Shown in pieces: positions 6,157-8,667 of a DNA stretch of 8,667 nt (within the stretch, counting starts at the first letter, position 1; the number at the start of each line of letters is the position of its first letter). The translations under genes were made by a program, and so were the position numbers. Location: contig CAJMLW010000032.1 in assembly GCA_905214495.1 (NCBI GenBank), positions 1-8,667 on the forward strand, written 5' to 3'. The notes under the pieces were generated by a model. That model saw only the letters and a list, made by a program, of their open reading frames with translations, searched no databases and had not been told where the DNA came from. This stretch comes from an uncultured bacterium. GTDB taxonomy: Bacteria > Bacillota > Negativicutes > Veillonellales > Veillonellaceae.

Positions 6157-6252
6157 GGGGATAGGGTAAGTAAAAAAGCCTCCACCGGCCGGGTCTGCTT
6201 CGCCCTTTGGGCTTCGCAGGGCCAAAGTCGTTTTTTTACTTATCCTGTCCCC
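6157..6252. repeat. Long structured inverted repeat upstream of the exporter gene
   Basis: Two 21-nt arms (6157-6177 and 6232-6252) pair at 19 positions by Watson-Crick. The other two are G-U pairs if read as plus-strand RNA and A-C mismatches if read from the minus strand. Inside is a GC-rich nested hairpin: GGCC, CTGC, GCCC, loop TTT, GGGC, GCAG, GGCC, with symmetrical TTC/TTC internal loops (about 6187-6223). The inverted core AAGTCGTTTT (6225-6234) also occurs in the next repeats. It lies just upstream of the exporter ribosome site. On the minus strand the left arm reads GGCTTTTTTACTT, so it could act as a terminator or attenuator. Confidence 0.7.
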
Positions 6253-6283
6253 TTTCTAACTAACGATAAATGTGAAGTACCAT

Positions 6284-6395
6284 GAGAAAAGGACGGACAC
6301 CCTTCTCAAAACGACTTTGCCTGTGTTCCCTCTGGCTCGTTTCGGTAAATAACTTATAAGCGAAAAGGACGGATACCTTCCTCAAAACGACTTCG
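6284..6395. repeat. Direct repeat pair of about 36 bp
   Basis: Copies at 6284-6319 and 6360-6395 share AAAAGGACGGA and CTCAAAACGACTT with only a few differences, 76 bp apart start to start. The second copy is also the left arm of the inverted repeat that ends at purB. Two copies with non-equal flanks do not make a CRISPR array. Confidence 0.7.
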
Positions 6396-6480
6396 GGTCC
6401 CGCTTTAGCGCGATAGCGTGTCGGCTTTGAGGAAGGCATCCGTCCTACTCAAGCTAAAAGTTATAGGCCGAAACGAGCCA
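6333..6480. repeat. Inverted repeat reaching into the 3' end of purB
   Basis: The left arm (6333-6393) and right arm (about 6420-6480) are imperfect inverted copies. The best part is 6368-6388 against 6424-6445, with two mismatches that become G-U pairs in minus-strand RNA. The outer 13 nt, TGGCTCGTTTCGG, is exact: on the minus strand at 6468-6480 it codes for purB's last residues (ARFG), and at 6333-6345 it recurs in inverse outside the gene. The middle 21-22 nt are poorly matched, with one indel. As RNA this would be a large hairpin just after the purB stop codon and may serve as its terminator or 3' end, though it has no T-tract. Confidence 0.7.
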
Positions 6481-7756
6481 TTATTGTATCTACGTGTTTC
6501 AATAGTTTATATGGATCGAAGCATGCATCGATTTCTTCGTCGGTCATGTATTTTTTGATGTTTTCATCAGATTTTAGACCTGTAGCGAAATCTTTACCTT
6601 CGAGCCAGCGTTCCATAGCGTGTTTTTGTACCCAACGGTATGCTTCGTCACGTACAGCACCTTTGTCTACGAGGTGTGTCAAAATTGTTTGGCTGAATAC
6701 AAGGCCGCCTGTAAGATTGAGGTTTTTAAGCATTGTTTCAGGGTATACCAACAATTTATCGATGGTACGGATTGTTAAATGAAGCATGTAGTTCAACGCG
6801 ATGGTTGCATCTGGCAAGATAACGCGTTCTACAGAGCTATGGGAGATGTCGCGTTCATGCCACAAAGCTTGGTCTTCGTACGCAGATTGTGCGTAACCAC
6901 GCAACAAACGAGCCATGCCACAGATTCTTTCACATGTAATAGGATTGCGTTTATGAGGCATTGCGGAAGAACCTTTTTGTTTAGGGCTGAAGTATTCTTC
7001 GGCTTCGCGCACTTCGGTACGTTGCAAGTGACGGATTTCCAAAGCGATTTTATCCAATGTACCGCCTACAACAGCAATAGTGGACAATAATTCAGCATGG
7101 CGGTCACGTTGTACGACTTGTGTGGCGATTTTAACAGGTTCAAGGCCTAATTTTTCACATACGTATTGTTCTACGAATGGGTCGATGTTAGAGTATGTAC
7201 CAACAGCACCAGACAATTTACCAACAGCAACGCTTTTACGAGCATGTTCCATGCGTTCAATATCGCGTTCCACCTCTGCCATCCAAAGGCAAAGTTTTAA
7301 ACCGAATGTAGTAGGTTCGCCGTGAATACCGTGAGTACGACCAATCATAGGCGTATGTTTGAATTCTGCAGCGCGACGGCGCAATACAGCATGTAATTGT
7401 TTCAAATCTTCGATCAAAATATCGCAAGATTGTTTCATCATATAGCCAAGTGCCGTATCCTTAACGTCTGTAGATGTCAAGCCAAGATGAATGTATTTAG
7501 CCGCTTTAGGGCCTACATATTCGCCCACAGCAGTCACAAAGGAAATGATGTCATGATTTGTTTCACGTTCGATTTCATGAATTCTTTCAACATCAAAATT
7601 GCCCTTTTCCCGAATGATTTTTGCCGCTTCCTTCGGAATCACGCCAAGCTCAGCTTGCGCTTCAGATGCCAATGTTTCAACCAATAACATTGTGTCGAAC
7701 TCGTTGTGTTCGCTCCAAATATGGCCCATTTCTTCTCGTGTATAACGTGGTATCAT
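6461..7756 (-). CDS. purB: Adenylosuccinate lyase, 431 aa
   Basis: Cleaves fumarate from adenylosuccinate to give AMP, and from SAICAR in IMP synthesis; a cytoplasmic homotetramer of the fumarase/aspartase superfamily. The start MIPRYTREEMGHIWSE has AGGAG 5 nt upstream. ETNHDIISF (65-73) carries H68, LTSTDVKD (93-100) the first substrate loop, and GRTHGIHGEPTTFG (139-152) the catalytic H142. The superfamily signature GSSAMPHKRNP (262-272) lies in the flexible loop with the catalytic serine. Length matches the short bacterial type seen in B. subtilis. It has its own promoter and short leader, and is not adjacent to other de novo purine genes except purA, which lies past the repeats and the exporter. 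The last codons are duplicated in inverse just downstream. Confidence 0.98.
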   Translation of the reverse strand: MIPRYTREEMGHIWSEHNEFDTMLLVETLASEAQAELGVIPKEAAKIIREKGNFDVERIHEIERETNHDIISFVTAVGEYVGPKAAKYIHLGLTSTDVKDTALGYMMKQSCDILIEDLKQLHAVLRRRAAEFKHTPMIGRTHGIHGEPTTFGLKLCLWMAEVERDIERMEHARKSVAVGKLSGAVGTYSNIDPFVEQYVCEKLGLEPVKIATQVVQRDRHAELLSTIAVVGGTLDKIALEIRHLQRTEVREAEEYFSPKQKGSSAMPHKRNPITCERICGMARLLRGYAQSAYEDQALWHERDISHSSVERVILPDATIALNYMLHLTIRTIDKLLVYPETMLKNLNLTGGLVFSQTILTHLVDKGAVRDEAYRWVQKHAMERWLEGKDFATGLKSDENIKKYMTDEEIDACFDPYKLLKHVDTIMARFGL

Positions 7757-7799
7757 GATGTCTCCTTTGCATGGTGAAAGCTAGATTTTTTATATAATA

Positions 7800-7828
7800 A
7801 TTGTACCATATGTAAAAGCTTGGTTCAA
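7800..7828 (-). promoter_or_regulatory. purB promoter
   Basis: On the minus strand TTGAAC (7823-7828), a 17-nt spacer and TACAAT (7800-7805) with TG one base before the -10 make a good sigma-70 promoter. The leader is about 37 nt, too short for a riboswitch, and no PurR-type box was recognised. Confidence 0.7.
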
Positions 7829-7938
7829 TAAATCTTATGCAATTTCCCGAATAATATGTATATTATTTTTTCTTAATGTTCGTCTTTTATGTAATTAAGT
7901 TGAAATTGTACTGATAATTCCATACCTCATATACACTT

Positions 7939-8001
7939 CGACATATTATTTCTATCCGACATTGTATTTCTCTTTCGGCATTTTATTTTGGCATTGTATT
8001 T
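7939..8001. repeat. Four imperfect 13-bp direct repeats, CGRCATTnTATTT
   Basis: Copies begin at 7939 (CGACATATTATTT), 7957 (CGACATTGTATTT), 7976 (CGGCATTTTATTT) and 7989 (TGGCATTGTATTT), spaced 18, 19 and 13 bp. They lie between the divergent purB and membrane-protein genes, just upstream of the latter's candidate promoter. They could bind a regulator; low complexity may inflate the likeness. Confidence 0.5.
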
Positions 8002-8006
8002 GTATA

Positions 8007-8035
8007 TAGATTGATTTGTAATTTATTATTATAAT
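8007..8035 (+). promoter_or_regulatory. Candidate promoter of the membrane-protein gene
   Basis: TAGATT (8007-8012), a 17-nt spacer and a perfect TATAAT (8030-8035). The -35 is weak. An alternative is TTGTAT (8060-8065) with TATACA (8084-8089) at 18 nt. Both sit in very AT-rich sequence. Confidence 0.4.
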
Positions 8036-8067
8036 AGTAATGTATAAATAAGTTATATATTGTATCA

Positions 8068-8106
8068 ACAGACTGATAATATATATACAAACAGACTAAT
8101 ACTATA
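8068..8106 (+). repeat. 16-bp direct repeat in the leader of the membrane-protein gene
   Basis: ACAGACTGATAATATA (8068-8083) and ACAGACTAATACTATA (8091-8106) agree at 14 of 16 positions and begin 23 bp apart, about two helical turns. The second copy ends about 8 nt before the AGGAG ribosome site, so it may be an operator or a leader-RNA element. Confidence 0.5.
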
Positions 8107-8124
8107 CACATATAGGAGTACACT

Positions 8125-8529
8125 ATGGCGAAGAAACAACACAAAGAACGTATACAACAACCTAAAGAGTCTCAAACGGCAAGCACTGTGATGAAATTAT
8201 TTTTCCTCATCAGTTTTATCGTCCTCGGTCTATTCGTATTTAACGATATGCCTATCAACTGGATTTTAGGTGTATATGTAATCGATATCTTAGTATCGCT
8301 CACCTATGTGGCTTTCAACAGAAACCGCATCACCACATCCGATGTAGTACACACAAATGTGCGTCGCATCGTGGCTTTCTTAATTATGCTCATTACCATG
8401 TTCTTCTATGCCTTTGCATTGTGGCGCGTCGATCAATACACTCCACAAATGCAAGTGACATTGTTCATCGGTGGCGTCATCATTTACTATGCCGTATTTA
8501 GCAGTACAAAAACGGCGTTAAAAAAGTAA
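8125..8529 (+). CDS. Small integral membrane protein, four predicted helices, 134 aa
   Basis: The only plus-strand gene. I do not recognise the family. ATG at 8125 has AGGAG 6 nt upstream. A basic, hydrophilic N terminus (MAKKQHKERIQQPKESQTAS) suggests a cytoplasmic start. Four hydrophobic stretches follow at about 22-40, 45-64, 81-100 and 108-126, then a short basic tail (KTALKK). A polar basic loop with RNRITTSDVV (66-75) lies between helices 2 and 3. There is no signal peptide and no cysteine. It is a single-gene unit with a strong terminator directly after and repeated sequence upstream. It is unrelated in strand to the purine genes, so context says little about its role. Confidence 0.85.
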   Translation: MAKKQHKERIQQPKESQTASTVMKLFFLISFIVLGLFVFNDMPINWILGVYVIDILVSLTYVAFNRNRITTSDVVHTNVRRIVAFLIMLITMFFYAFALWRVDQYTPQMQVTLFIGGVIIYYAVFSSTKTALKK

Positions 8530-8544
8530 GTAATCCGCATAACA

Positions 8545-8597
8545 AAAGAGGCATATCTTACATACGTTCTTGTATGTGAGATATGCCTCTTTATTAT
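8545..8597 (+). terminator. Strong, possibly bidirectional terminator
   Basis: A 21-bp stem (8545-8565 with 8572-8592) has one G-U pair and a 6-nt loop, GTTCTT, followed by TTTATTATA. It starts 15 nt past the membrane-protein stop codon. Four A's on its left side (8544-8547) would give a T-run on the minus strand, so it could also stop a gene arriving from the right. Confidence 0.85.
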
Positions 8598-8667
8598 AGA
8601 ACCTTAAAACGAATAAGCTATGGACTTCGCCACTTTGGTAGATTTAGAGTACGTATTCTACTGTTGA

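Noticed and set aside
6141..6185. N-terminal extension of the MFS exporter (MEAFLLTLSPAYGGD)
   Set aside because: It would be coded by the repeat element and by the ribosome site itself; the ATG at 6138-6140 has the proper ribosome site and gives a normal family N terminus.
6284..6446. Possible CRISPR array from repeated 36-bp units
   Set aside because: Only two direct copies and one inverted copy, diverged, with unequal spacing and no cas gene; they are palindromic repeats.
8598..8667. Short frames at the right edge, such as a 15-codon plus-strand frame ending at 8667 and a minus-strand tail
   Set aside because: Too short, no ribosome site or recognisable sequence; a convergent gene beyond the edge is possible but cannot be supported.

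Overview
The window looks like an AT-rich chromosome segment of a Gram-negative-staining Firmicute, most probably a Veillonella or close Negativicutes relative. This rests on the look of the PurA, PurB, Pol IV and ArsR proteins and on AT-rich intergenic DNA with strong AGGAG-type ribosome binding sites. It is inference; no search was run. Every gene but one lies on the minus strand, so the gene order in transcription runs from right to left.

Right to left: a short plus-strand gene for a four-helix membrane protein (8125-8529) is divergent from purB (adenylosuccinate lyase, 6461-7756). The ~370 bp between them hold a good purB promoter and two sets of short direct repeats on the membrane-protein side. 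Downstream of purB is a ~300 bp block (about 6157-6480) built from inverted and direct repeats that share the core AAAACGACTT. One inverted-repeat arm copies the last codons of purB. Then come an MFS exporter of the fosmidomycin-resistance type (4989-6140) and purA (adenylosuccinate synthetase, 3604-4887), closed by a strong terminator. PurA and PurB catalyse the two steps from IMP to AMP, and PurB also acts earlier in IMP synthesis; here the exporter gene and the repeats separate them.

Next is a two-gene operon in which an ArsR-family repressor with two cysteine clusters (3032-3376) lies 2 nt upstream of dinB (DNA polymerase IV, 1710-3029). A small unrecognised protein (1335-1619) follows with its own candidate promoter and a terminator.

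The left end holds a broken pectate lyase gene (563-1209): signal peptide and first residues intact, middle deleted with a frame change, C-terminal half kept. Its candidate promoter and a palindromic operator survive. After a terminator, a catalase gene begins at 262 and runs off the left edge. Its candidate promoter carries a Fur/PerR-type palindrome over the predicted transcription start, plus two further candidate sites in a ~110 nt leader.

No rRNA, tRNA, CRISPR array, insertion sequence or phage gene was seen. The last ~70 bases (about 8598-8667) contain nothing I can support.
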